Assembly: GCA_021018995.1 (NCBI GenBank)
Contig: CM037590.1
Coordinates: forward strand, 102,921,097 to 102,985,096
Reading direction: 5' to 3'
Length of the DNA: 64,000 bases
Source: Chloranthus sessilifolius
Taxonomy: Eukaryota; Streptophyta; Magnoliopsida; Chloranthales; Chloranthaceae
Shown: positions 44,640 through 56,640 of the stretch, in pieces
How positions within the stretch are numbered: the first letter of the stretch is position 1
How the letters are laid out: each line of letters opens with the position of its first letter
The notes under the pieces: model-generated
What the model saw: the letters and a program-made list of their open reading frames with translations, nothing else
The model's database searches: none
Told to the model about the DNA's origin: nothing
Position numbers and translations under genes: made by a program

Positions 44640-45300
44640 CTTCGCAAGGCTGACATTGGCTTTTTAATTCATTCGCGAAGTTGCAGAGTTCTCGCGAGTG
44701 TAGATTTGGCTTGGAAGTTTTATCACTGATGTAATGGGATTTGAATTGTCGCATAGCTGCTCTGCCCTACAATGCTGTCGCGAGGTAGAATGTGCACGCC
44801 CTGGCTTTGCTCGCGCAATGGAGCTTCAGGTCTCTCCTGTCGAGAGGTTCTCGTGTAGATGATTTTGCATTTCGCTCGGCTCCTTGTGCATTGCATAACA
44901 TAGCTCGCTAGGTAGAGGGTTAAGCTTTTACACATGTGAGAGCTGCGTGAATGAATTTCTAGCGCTCTCTCTCCTCTTGAGCTGCATGAGCTTTCTTGAC
45001 TCTTTTGTGCATATTAGTCTCACGAGACTGTGCGCGCGACTGATATAAGACTTGATCCCCGTGAGAACTTTGCGAGTTGGATTTCTAAAGGTTTAATGCG
45101 CGACTGTTGCGTGAAGTCTTGGAGTGCTGAAAGTAGACCAAATGCGTGACTACTGCGCGAAGCAGTTCTCTGAGGTTCATTCCTCCACTGGGCGCACGAG
45201 TTCTATGCGAGTTCATTTATGCTGCATGAAATAGCTGCGCGAGGAAGCTTTGCTGCGGATTTAGACACGCGAGGCAGCATCACTGACTGTGCGAGAAAAT
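44640..45300. repeat. Athila-2 LTR TCGCGA-type motif array
   Basis: Many copies of CTCGCGAG, TTCGCGAAG, GCGCGAGG and shorter GCGCGA words. TCGCGA is its own complement. The same motif fills 53228-53615 in the internal spacer. Confidence 0.88.
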
Positions 45301-45628
45301 GACTCTGTTGCTCTGTTGTAATGCATATGCTGCTATTGCAGCTTCCTCCACTCTCATCGATACTTCTCTCATCTGCTGGACTTCTGTGGTCCACATTGAC
45401 ATGCAAACTAGTCACCATGGTGTTCCATCAGTCCTTGGCTCAGCAGTCCTCTCTGGCTTTAATTCTTTCTCTTTTGAGCGCCAAAGGCATGCACTTTGTA
45501 TCAAGCTGTGCAATTATTACTAATTATAAAACAAGCTAAACAAAGAGTTATTAGTCAGCTTCAAGGTGTAGAAAAGGCTAGATTAAGAGGTGAAAAGTGG
45601 TACCTTTCAGTGAATAACACACCCCCAA

Positions 45629-47577
45629 ACCGAATCTTTGCTAGTCCTCGAGTAAAGCAACATTTAAACAACTACTCTAAGAATGTAAATGCCACTTTCG
45701 TGGGGAGCACAAATGCATTTAGGTTATGCATCATCACGCCTTTTAAATCCCTAGGTGATCCCTAGTGGAGGAGTGGAGTCTCTTGAGGGTTTTTAATGAA
45801 GGTACCCACAAACTTCTCAATGAAATAGTTAAGAAAGGGGAACATTCATCACACCAGCTATCAATAAATAGAGCATCAGTCCACCCTGGATTCTTTTCAA
45901 AATGTGAGGAATTTAAACAAATGAAATGCACAAACCACTTAATCATTAAAAACTCTTACATGTATGCACATCATTTCCAATCAGCTTACACAAGGAAAAA
46001 TAGCAAATGAATGTCAGTACTGTGCTCACTATCAATTCAAAAATTAAGTTTAGACAATGCCCAATACATTCAATTTTAAACACAATGCTTACCAGGGCAG
46101 TCTCTCACAAATAAATTTGAGGGTTTTTATTTTCACACAAGCTCAAGAGCAGTTACAGTCCTCAAATGGGTTTGCAAGCATGAGCATATGCAAGGTTTCT
46201 AAATTCTGGCATCATTGACTCTTTCTCACCATAGGTTGGACAACTCCTTATCTCCACAGAACAGCTCATTCAACTTAGAATCACCAGGTCTTATGACTGG
46301 GTTGTAATGTGGCTTATGGGTGTAGGTTACAAAGAATGGAAGGGTGAAAAGGATGCAAAATTGAGAAATCAACAGGTGAAGGAGGTGATTCATGATTTCA
46401 CCTTCTTTTACTTTCAGCATATTTCATCTTTGATATTTTTCAGACTTGAAGTGGTCAGCTTCTCCTCTTATTTTTACTTTTTCCAATGAAATTCCCTCTT
46501 AACTCCTTTCTATTCCTTTTCATTGTATATATTTTTTTATTTTGGATGTTTTTTTTTTCCTTTTTGTTTTTATTGTTATGAAATGCCACCCTCTTCTTTC
46601 CAACTGCTACATTGTTGTCCTCTTTTTTGTGTTTCTTCTCCATTCACCAAATGTTGACCCTAGCTTGTCCATCTTCAACTACTCCTCTACCTTCTGAATT
46701 CTCATAGTGGGGGTAGGTTTGAATCAGATCCACAAGTTTAGGTGTAAATACTCTGGTATATTTTGAAGAAAATTAGAAATTAAGGCTCAAAAGGTATATG
46801 CATAAGGGTAGTTTACTGGGTTTGGTATCTTTATGATCAAACTGTCCAAGAGAAGGCCTTGATCCTTTCCTGAATGTCATAGGTACTGTCAGCTATTTCA
46901 ACTTTGAGATGCCTAACTTTTAGTGAGGAAATAGACTCAGCCAGTCCTTAAAGTAAAAAGAATTACCTAAGACACTCCTCAAAGAGAAAAAAAAATTTAT
47001 AGGCCCAAATCTCACTAGGTATGGTCTTCCATTGAACTCATAGGCATCTCCTTACCTTTTTCTCTCTTTGTTGGTTCACTAAGTGTTGACGCAAATGAGT
47101 TTTCTTGGTGTTCACTGCATGGAAATATTAAATTTTAAAAGCTTTTAATGCCTAAAGGTCTGCAGAATTTTTAAATTTCCTCATTTTCAAAGTTCCTTAG
47201 GTGAACTTAGCTCTATTTTTATCTTACTTCCTTGGTTTTGCTGCACTTAATAAGTTAACTACATCATTGGTAAACCTTGCCACACCCCCAAACCTATGAG
47301 GAACAATGTCCTCACTGTTTGAGAGACAAGGGACATGTGCAGCAGGGTATTTTTATAAAATTAAGATAGCAAACAAGGTAAGTAAAAGTAACAAACCACA
47401 CTCACATAAATAAGTAAACAAACAAACACACAGCAGAAATAAAGTACCCCAAACAACATTAAGATAAAAACTAACAAAAAGACTTTCATTTATAAAACAT
47501 CGAATTGTACAATGTTACTGAAAATAACTATAAAAAGATTATACAAAAATAGCCTAACTAACTACATGTACAAAGTC
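45629..47577 (-). other. Athila-2 3' noncoding region
   Basis: No gene. On the minus strand: PPT GGTTTGGGGGTG touching the LTR, the conserved block (45690-45820), a purine-rich stretch (46390-46640) and the first purine tract with GAGGACATTGTTCCTCATAG (47284-47325) 1.66 kb from the LTR. Confidence 0.75.
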
Positions 47578-50500
47578 TAATCATCTGAATTTTCTGCTGC
47601 ATTAGCCTTGTCTTGGACACCTTCACCTTTTACTTTCTTGAGAGCAGCAACAAATGACTGGGATCTCTTTGAAGTAGTCCTCCTCTGCTTGGCGTTACTC
47701 CTCTTCTTGGGAGTGGGCTCAGGCTTTGATGCAGGCTCTTTGATGTTGATTCTAGACTTTATTTTTCTGGCCTCTCTGGGTTTAGGAGCAGTAGCCAGGG
47801 GGGAGCTGCAGCTGTGAAGAGTTTGGTAGCTACTTTTGCTAAATCTCTATCACCAATCTCAGATAAGGGATGCTGCAATGTTGCAGCAATCCTAGCATAA
47901 TCATTGACTCTTTCCTCCACCCTTTTAAGTGTCTCCTACAAGTTCTTGATCATATCCTCCATCCCCTCAGCTCTATTTTTCTCTTCATTGTATTTGAGCA
48001 ATATCTCCCTCCATCCATATTTTATCCGTTTTCTCTCCATCTTATCAGTTAGTTCCAAAATTTTTATTTGATCTAGAAGGGGCTGCCTAACTGTGGTTCT
48101 GAGGTTAGCCATGCCTCTAATCACATCCCTCTTGATGTATGCATTTTTCTTTATTGCTCTTAGGAGGGTGGAGTATGGGGGCATGGGGTTGAAAGAGGCA
48201 TATAGTATGTACTGCTCATCAGTTGAAGAAGGGCCGGCCAGTAATGATGAAGGGATGAATGATGGCATGGGTTGGGTGGAGGTAGAGGGTATTGGATGGT
48301 GGACTTCAAGTTCAGGTTCTGTGAGGTCTATTACCTCAGGGTCAGTTTGGGTTGGAATTGAGGAGGTGGGGATTAGGTTTTCCACATCTGTGACAGTATC
48401 AGATGTTGCGACTGCAAGTGGGGTGGCTGGTTGGGATTGTGGGAAAGTGAGTTCCAAAGGTGGGGTAATAATGGGTGGCTGGATAGGGTTAGGTTCAAAT
48501 TCAGGTTCAGGGACAGGTTCAGTTTGTGTTGAGGCATTGGTAAATATAATTGGAGGGGTTTCTGTAATAGGTTCAATGTGTGTAGCAGCAATTATTGTTG
48601 CTGCTAAGTTTAAGGGTTGGGTAGATGGGAGTGGTGTAGGTATATGGGTAGGTGGAGGGATAAATGGCTGTTGGAAAGGTTGGGTTAAGGTTGATAAGGT
48701 TGATTGGATGGCTTGTAAACTGGTTCGATTGGAGGCTTGGTTCTGAAGGGTAGAGTTCATGGTTTGCAGGTTGGCCTCTACGGATGTTTGGGTTTGGGTG
48801 TTGTCCATCACTTGGTTTTGAAGGGAAAAGAGGAGGTTAAGGATTTGGGGTAGGGGATCAGCTATGATAGGGGCTGAGGGTTGGGTGGTTGGAATTGGTT
48901 AAAATGGTGAAGTGGGTGTATGATAGAAGTTGGTTGGCTATGGTGAAATAGGGGTAGGGGTAAAGTGATGAAACTGTGGTGAATTCGGGAGAGGAGTGAA
49001 CTCATAGTTGATGTCCCCTATGATAGAGTCCATCATTGCTAGGTACCCCTCTGATGAGAAGGGGTCTTGGTCATGGGAGGGGGATAAGGAATAGTTAGCC
49101 CAAGGGTTCAGTTACAGTGTGTGTAGAAGTTCCAATGGGCTGAGGTGAGGAAATAGGGGAGTTATGTGGGATGTCAGGAATTTGAGGCTCAGGTTCAACA
49201 TAGTGGAATGGAGATGGAGGTGATGGTGATGGTAGATCAGTGGTGGTTGGGAGCTCTTGAATTTGAATGGACTGAGGTAAGGGGGTAGGGGCTGGTAAGG
49301 TAATGGATTGGAGAGATTGAGTGGGGGCTTTGGTGGTCTATGAGGTTTTCTTTTTGGTGTATGTGACTTTAACAGGTGAGCTGGGGTGTGCAGGAAAGAT
49401 GGGTAGAATTGGTTTAGGGATGGTTGATGTAGGTGATGTAGTGGTGGTTGTGGGAATGGATAAAATTGGCTGAGGTAGAGATGATGTAAATATAGAGGGT
49501 TGCTGAGGTAATGAGGTTATTATTGCTGAGGTACTAGGTGTATGGATGATTTGTACAATGGCTGGTAAGAGAATGGGGGTGGGTGTGGAAGTACTGCTGA
49601 CAGTTGATGATGGTGGAATGGGTGGTGATGGGAATTGGATGGTGAGGATAGCTGGGCTGAGAGCTACATGAGCTGAAGTAGTAACAGCTGCAGAAGTGGT
49701 TGCTTGAGGAATAGCAGCAGAGCTGGTGGGTGTAACAGCTGCAGAAGTGGCAGCTCCCTCTTGAATTGTGGGGGATGATTAAGCTAGCAACTCCTCATTC
49801 TTCTTCTTCTTCTTCTCAATCAAGGTACCACTAATCCCCCACTGCTTCTTGCCACACTTGCTGGGGGCCAAACTGAGAGTTTCCTCATTCATGTTGAAGT
49901 GGTAGCCTCCCAGCTGCAGCAGGGTTGTAATGAGCCTGCAGTAGGGCAAGGAATGGGGTTTCTGCTCCCTCTTCACCTTTTCATATATATCCTTCATTCC
50001 TTCAAAGATGAACTTTACAACATCTTTGTAGTGGTTGCAATGGAAGGAGTAGAGGGCATCAACAACGGGGAACCTCCTCTCCTGTTGGTGCCAGAGCAAT
50101 AGACATTCTTTCTCAACACTCCATCCATAAGCCTCAGACTATGGTGCAAGTCTCTCTTCCTTATTGATACCCCAGAGGCAGTAACTCCTCCAGTGAGCTC
50201 CTTGGAAATTTTTGGGATTGTGGCTGTCAAAGGAGGACCCAAGCCACACTCTGGGTTGTATTTAGTTGGAATACCAAGAATCTCAGCAATGGCTGCTTGG
50301 TTCAACAACATCTCAAAATCATCTATCAATACCAGCATTATAGGGTTCCCATCATCCCCTGTCTTTACTCTAATGTTTTGATAAAATAACTGCACTAGTC
50401 TATGTTGCTATTCTAAATGTGCATGATTTATTTGTGTTTTGAAAATAGACTTACAAATGATGAATTGTACTGAATTTGGAAAACTAAAAAGAATAAGAAA

Positions 50501-51397
50501 ATATCAGCACAGAGAGAACTTAATTAGCCTGTAAGATCAGGGCCAATTGTAGCAAGTTTTAAATGTAAGTGAGTAAAAGATCGTTCACAGGGAATTGACT
50601 TAAAATGTAAGATAAACCTTCAGATTTGAGCTACCAGATCTGACCTCTGATCCTATCTACAAAGCACATAAGATGGGAGGTTGAATTTGTCACATTAACT
50701 AAATGATAAAAGTAAAAATTAAACTAAATGATCTAGATCCGAGTTGGGGAGATTTGATGTAAATTAATAAGAATGGAGAAATAATATCTAACTTCGATTT
50801 AGTACTTGATTGCAGAATGAGAATAAATGTAAAACAAATGAGATATTATCCAATCTTCATCTGGCTACCAGCATAGATGCAAGAGAAAGTAATCCAACTC
50901 AAGGATTAGAATTGAGTTGAACTTATGGCTATGGTCTGTCCACTTCAATGGACACAGATCATCCAATAGTCTTCAATTCGAATCCGTGATTTAGAACAAA
51001 AAATACCACTACAAATGCTGTGAGAAATTAGGTTACAAATGCCAATTCTCACAGGGATAATGAATTAAGGGAAATTGTTTTAAAAATAGTAAATCTAAAG
51101 GAATCTAATGAAATAAGGAGATCATAGGGAACCCTCAACACAAATCCAATTGAGAACGTACAGTTCATAGCAACCTTTTCAAATTCACCATTACAATTAC
51201 AGAGCACAACTTAAACAGCTCTCGGATTTGTAGTCTTGAATACAATTCTCACTTGAATTATAGAATTATCTCACAGTTATCAGTTACAAATAAAAGCTAG
51301 GCTATTACAGAAGTTTCAGACAAGCTATTTGAATTGGAAATGGGGCAATAGAAATGAAACTCAAAATCTAGATCTCCAATTTGGGTAAATGGATCGT

Positions 51398-51407
51398 CTA
51401 TTTATAG
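51398..51407 (-). promoter_or_regulatory. TATA box of solo Athila LTR
   Basis: CTATAAATAG on the minus strand, about 355 bases from the near edge of the motif array. Confidence 0.75.
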
Positions 51408-51759
51408 TTTTCCCTAAGTCCAGCTCAGATGTGTATTAAACAATCAGAATTAGTTAGATCTGTATCAACCAATAGAAGTCGAGCACAAGGATCCAGATCT
51501 CTTTTGGCCAATCAAAACTGCTTGATCTGGTTCAGCCACTCAGGTGACAGAAGCATCAATTCTGTTATGTAATTCAAAAATCTGTTTGAGCTTTTAGAAG
51601 TTCCCGCTAAGTAATTTGATCTTTAGGTGTTCACATGGAGTGGAATATGCCTTTGGTTCATGCTCAGAATCTTTTGGAATGTCCTTGGGTTTTAAAATAC
51701 ATTGGGGCGCATGCATAGATTACTGAATTACCCTTGCAGATGCTGGGAATCTTCAGAAT

Positions 51760-51980
51760 ACCATTTCGCACAGTTTAGAGAACTTTTCGCAAGGTACCGT
51801 AACTTCTGAAGCTCCTTTCGCACAGATCTGGTGTTGTTCGCAAGGAGTTCTCTTCTTTTCGAATAGGTCAGGGATCCTTTCAAATAGTTTAGGTTCTCTT
51901 CGAAAACTAAGCCTGAAGCTTTTAGTTCTTTTCGCAAAGTTCAGGTTCATTTCGAAAAGCATTCTTCTGTTCGAATAGCT
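51760..51980. repeat. Solo Athila LTR TTCGCA/TTCGAA motif array
   Basis: About ten copies, alternating TTTTCGCAAAG/TTTCGCACAG and TTCGAATAG/TTCGAAAAG types at 20-30 base spacing. TTCGAA is its own complement. The same set is present at 63615-63840 in the related LTR. Confidence 0.88.
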
Positions 51981-53227
51981 CCAAACCTCTTTCTAGGTTG
52001 AAACCAGGCCTTTGTCCTCTTTAGTTTAGGCAATTTTGAAAGCCAGTGAAGTTGTTCCTTCTCCTTCTTCCACTAGATTAGCATGAGTCATCATCTTTTT
52101 GGCACTTTTAAGCTGCTTTCAGGGTTAAGCCTGCCTTTATTTTTAGCTGTAAAATAAACGCTAAAAATATTTTTTTAGTTCTCTCAAAGGTCTATCAAGA
52201 CCCAGGTTAAGGGGTGGAAAATGTTATTTTCCAGTTTTTAACAGTCTAGGGAAGACTAGCTGCAGTGGGGGCCTGAGAAGGGGGAGTAGTTAGGTTTTTG
52301 TTAGGTATTCAATTATAGCAGCTATCTCTGGCTCTTCCTCAAAGAAGGCCTTGCCAAAGGTTGTCTCAGCTTCAAGCTTAATAACAGCCACAAACTCAGA
52401 GGGGATTCTAAGTGACTCATCATCAGATTCATTCTCTTGGGCAACGTCAGGGACCTCAGGGGTCACTTCCTTGCCCTTCTTTTGTTTTTTCTTTGGTTTC
52501 TCAAGGCTTTTAGCAGGTGGGTGGGCTCTGGCCCTCTTCTTAGGGGCAAATTTCTTCTTTGGAGCAGGGGCATCAGAAGCCACAGATTTGGCCTTCTTCA
52601 TAGGGGCAGCCTTTTTCTTAGTTAATTCCACTTGGGGCTCCACAGATGGTGTAGGTACCTCAGAGGTCTCCACATTGGAAGCCTCTGCAATCCTCACAGA
52701 TTTTATAGTGGCCAGAGGGCTGCCAGTAGGTGAAGGGTTTAGCATGGCAGTCAAGGTATCAATAAATTTAGAACCCTTGGCCATGGCTACTCCAATTCTT
52801 AAAATTAGAGCTTTAAATTCAAAGTTTGGATAGTTCACTCTTCAATGGAGGTAATGCCCACAAATGCCTCTTTACTCAACACTGAAATAGCTTACAAATT
52901 CAAACCACAAGGGAGAGTGAGACAACTTACCAAATGAGAGCTAGGGCTCCACTTGAATTGTTGCACAGTGGATCAAATCGTTCCAAATCACATATAAAAT
53001 AATCAGGAGGTGTTGTGGAAGACAATGGTAGGAGAAAAGTGGCTGAGTTGGAGTGGTTTAGGTTGTAGAGGAGAAATAAGGGAGAAGGGAAATCGAAAGT
53101 ATGCAATGGAAGCTAGGGCAAAGAGAGAGAAATGAGATAAATGAAGAAAATCGCTGGGTTTAAGTGTGTGACCCCGTGCCTCGAGCAGTTCTCACCAAGC
53201 AACATCTTCTCATGTATTAAAAATGCA

Positions 53228-53615
53228 ATCTCGCGAGAAATGGTTTTTCAAGGTTCTCAGGGGTCTCGCGAGGTCAATCGTGGAGCTGACTGGGGTTTGA
53301 ACGTGCGAGAGGGCATTTTTCATCTTTCACGTAGTTGAGCTTTCAGACTCGCGAGAAACATGAATTCAGAGCATCAAGGGCTTCGCGAGGTAAGTGCTTT
53401 AGAAATTTGCTCGCGAGGTACAAAATGCGTGATTTCTAATTTTCGCACGGCTCAATGTCGCGGAGTAGAAATGGCTTCGCGAGGTTCATTTGCAGACTTC
53501 TTCAGATCTTTAGCTCGCAAGGCTCTCGCGAAGTAACTATTTCCATATCATAGCCCCATGAGAAACCCCACAAATAGCTCGCGAGTGTGAAATTTAGTCC
53601 AGTGAGCCTCGCGAC
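53228..53615. repeat. Athila-2 internal TCGCGA motif array
   Basis: About nine copies of CTCGCGAG or TTCGCGAGG between the integrase end and the extra ORF, near 53229, 53264, 53348, 53381, 53410, 53470, 53525, 53578 and 53608. They match the LTR array at 44640-45300 and lie about 450-830 bases upstream of the likely extra-ORF ATG. Confidence 0.9.
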
Positions 53616-54040
53616 AAAGCAGAATTCACTCTCTTAGTGCTTACAGACTAGCCTGTGCATGTACACTGACATGCACTATGCCCTTATGTATTAACACCAT
53701 ATTTCTTCATTATTCATCTAATTCACCATGATAAGCACAATGCCCATTACCAACACATTCACAAAGTAAACATTCAGAATACAAATGATCTTCAAGTATA
53801 GCAGATTCATGAACATTTACATGACAACAAGTCCATACACATTTCACTTTCAGCAGAAAGAAAATTCATGAAATTTAGATGACAAACATTACATCAACGA
53901 CAATAACAACTAAAACAAGACAACACATAACAAAACATTCAAATCAATCCACAATACAAACAACACATGACAGATTTTTTAAACAAAACAACACACAAAT
54001 TCACAAAGTATGGTACACAGTGTACAGAGTTGTGGATCAC
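53616..54040 (-). other. Spacer after Athila-2 pol
   Basis: AT-rich sequence of about 420 bases without a recognisable gene or motif, between the motif array and the integrase end. Confidence 0.5.
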
Positions 54041-55432
54041 TAATCACTGGGAGGTTCATATAGGCGAATGGTCTGAGGAGGCTCCACTGAATTTTCTACA
54101 CAAATTTTTAGCGTTTGACCATTGAATTTTATGATCTTCCCAGACATGGGATCCAAGATCTCCACAGCACCAGATGGGGAGGCATGGATGACAGTGTAAG
54201 GTCCATCCCATCTAGATTTTAACTTCCCTGGAAAGAATTTTAATTTGGAGTTTAAAAGCCAAACCTTGGTACCAGTATTGAATCCTTCCTCATGAGTTTC
54301 TTGTCAAAAAATGTCTTGGATCTCTCCTTGTAAATTCTGGCATTTGTATAGGCTTCCAGTCTCAGCTCATCAAGCTCTAACAGTTGTAATTTCCTCTGAA
54401 AACTACCAGCAGTTAGATCAAAATTCAGTATTTTAATAGCCCAATAGACTCTGTGCTCTAACTCCACTGGTAGGTGACAGGCCTTGCCATAGACTAGCTT
54501 AAAAGGAGACATACCAATAGGGGTCTTATAGGCAGTCCTATAAGCCCACAAAGCATCATCCAGTTTATGTGCTCAATCCTTTCTATCTGCCCTCACAGTC
54601 TTCTCCAAGATGTGCTTGATCTCCCTATTAGAAATTTTAACTTGCCCACTGGTTTGTGGGTGGTAGGGAATTGCAATCCTGTGTGTAACAGAGTACTTTT
54701 TTAGCAGATTCTCGAAAGGACTATTACAAAAATGACTCCTCCCATCACTAATGATAGCTCTAGGGGTACCAAATCTGGAGAAAATATTATCCTTTAAAAA
54801 TTTGAGGATAACTGTGTGGTCATTTATCCTTGTGGCAATGACTTCAACTCATTTGGACACATAGTCCACAGCCATAAAATCAATCCCCCAGATATCAAAC
54901 AGTTCTACCACAAGGATGGGCTACAATGGCATTAAATCTTTCTTGAAAATGCCTCCCAAACTTTGACATCTTGCACAGGCTTTGCAATGAATGTGTGCAT
55001 CTCTAAATAAAAAGGGCCAGTAAAACCCACATTGCAATACTTTTGCAACTACCTTTTTGCCACTAAAGTGACCTCCAAAGGCCTGCTCATGGCACATAGA
55101 AAGAATGCTGTGGAACTCACTTTCAGGCACACATCTCCTAACAATCTGATATGCACAATGCTTGTACAGGTATGGATCCTCCCATAGAAAATATTTGATC
55201 TGAGAGAAAAATAGGTCTTTATCCATCTTGTACCAGTGAGGGGGGATCCTACCAACAGTAAGAAAATTGACAATGGGTGCAAACTAGGGCACACTAGACT
55301 GCATAGCAAATAGCTGCTCATCAACGAACAGTTCATTGACCGATGTTGCTGCACATTCTTCCAACACAATTCTAGAAAGGTGGTCAGCCACCACATTCTC
55401 AACTCCTTTCTTATCCTTGATCTCAAGATCAA
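54041..55432 (-). pseudogene. Athila-2 integrase (fossil)
   Basis: Zinc-binding N-terminus with CHEQAFGGHFSGKKVVAKVL and CKACARCQSLGGI near 54930-55130, an [20 protein letters not shown] segment of the core near 54480-54550, and a C-terminal LKSRWDGPYTVIHASPSGAV pattern near 54130-54220. All are standard for Athila integrase. Broken several times. Confidence 0.9.
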
Positions 55433-55436
55433 ACTC

Positions 55437-56640
55437 CTACAACAGGAGGATCCATCTGATTAGCCTTGGTTTGGCATCCTTCTTAGCCAATAGGTATTTC
55501 AGGGCTGAGTGATCAGTAAAAATAATAATTTTAGACCCAAGCAAGTAGGTTCTAAACTTGTCCACAACAAATACAACAGCTAGCAGCTCCTTCTCAGTAG
55601 TGGTGAAATTGAGCTGAGCCTTAGCTAGTGTTTTGCTTGCATAATAAATCACTGCGGGCAACATATTTTTTCTCTGTCCTAGGACTATACCTATGGCCAA
55701 GTCTGATGCATCACACATCAATTCAAAAGAGAGAGTAATCTGAGGCCTGGATTATAGGAGTAATGGTAAGACATTTTTTTAAGACCTCAAAGGCCTCAAG
55801 GAACTTAACAAAAAATTAAAATGGCCCATCCTAATACAGCAGGTGGCACAATGGCTTTGCAGTTCTGCTGAAGTTCTTAATGAACCTCTTATAAAATCTA
55901 GCATGTCCTAAGAAGGATCTGATTTTTTTGACAGTACTGGGTGGGGGCAAGTGTGAGATCAGGTCCACTTTAGCCTTGCCAACCTCTATTCCTCTGTGGG
56001 AGACCACATGGCCTAACACAATTCCTTGTGTTACCATAAAGTGACTCTTTTCCCAGCCTAAGACTAAATTGGTCTTTTCACATCTTTACAAAACCAAGTC
56101 AAGGTAACTCAAGCATTGGTGAAAGTTGTCCTCATATACTAAAAAATCATCCGTGAAGATTTTAGGAACTTGTCAATCATATCAGAGAAAATTGCATACA
56201 TGCACCTCTGAAATGTGGCTAGGACATTGCACAATCCAAAAGGTATCCTCCTATAAGCAAAGGTGCCAAAGGGACACGTAAAAGTAGTTTTTTTTTTATC
56301 TTGAGGATACACAGAGATTTGGTTATACCCTCAGTATCCATCAAGAAAGCAATAAAATGCCTTCCCAGCCAACTTATATAGAATTTGATCAATGAAAGGG
56401 AGAGGGAAGTGGTCTTTCCTAGTCTTGGAGTTGAGTTTTCTATAATCAATGCAAACTCTCCAGCCAGTGGTCTCCCTGGTTGGCATCAACTCTCTAGGAT
56501 TAGAAGTAATAACTATTATGCCTGACTTTTTGGGTACCACCCAGATAGGTGACACCCACTCTGAATCTGAAATAGGATAAATCACCCCTGCATCCAATAT
56601 AGGTTTCCAGCTGGAATATAGGTTTCCAGCTGGAATGATG
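55437..56640 (-). pseudogene. Athila-2 reverse transcriptase and RNase H (fossil)
   Basis: RT: MDAGVIYPISDSEWVSPI, then WRVCIDYRKLNSKTRKDHFP and LPFIDQILYKLAG near 56331-56597; thumb region with RSFLGHARFYKRFIKNFS near 55850-55930. RNase [18 protein letters not shown] and [19 protein letters not shown] near 55437-55721. Family assignment is clear. Broken several times. Confidence 0.92.

Larger units (their letters stand above)
42924..45628 (-). repeat. Athila-2 3' LTR
   Basis: 2705 bp; minus-strand start TGTTATTCACTG and end AACCAACA. Contains a TCGCGA-type motif array (44640-45300), three GTCCACTT hairpins (43441-43479, 43556-43594, 43949-43987) and GGCTACAAGCTCA modules near 43670, 43887 and 44052. 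Confidence 0.92.
50403..52243 (-). repeat. Solo Athila LTR with target duplication GTCTA
   Basis: 1841 bp, minus-strand start TGTTAAAAACTGG, plus-strand start TGTTGCTATT. GTCTA flanks it at 50398-50402 and 52244-52248. TATA box CTATAAATAG at 51398-51407, one GTCCACTT hairpin (50930-50968) and a motif array (51760-51980). The U3 half closely matches the plus-strand LTR beginning at 63347. Confidence 0.95.
47578..52784 (-). pseudogene. Athila-2 extra ORF (putative plant transposon protein type), interrupted by solo LTR
   Basis: Minus-strand coding remains after pol. N-terminal Lys/Pro-rich segments (52290-52784; KKKAAPMKKAKS, PKKKQKKGKE) look like nuclear localisation signals. A middle part (49779-50395) with LHHSLRLMDGVLRKNVY and PHSLPYCRLITTLLQLGGY resembles the plant 'putative transposon protein' domain (Pfam Transposase_32 type). 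A long Pro/Thr/Gln-rich part follows (47936-49770), then a charged helix (KMERKRIKYGWREILLKYN) and a basic C-terminus. The function in the family is not known. A solo LTR occupies 50403-52243. Broken several times. Confidence 0.65.

Noticed and set aside
48093-48746. Plus-strand frame of over 200 codons, Gly/Val/Ser-rich
   Set aside because: It is the complement of the Pro/Thr-rich extra ORF of Athila-2; the minus-strand frame has the family context and composition.
52290-52838. Lys/Pro/Ala-rich frame resembling a histone H1-like host gene
   Set aside because: It lies in the extra-ORF position of Athila-2, is followed by transposon-protein sequence after the solo LTR, and lacks a globular H1 domain.
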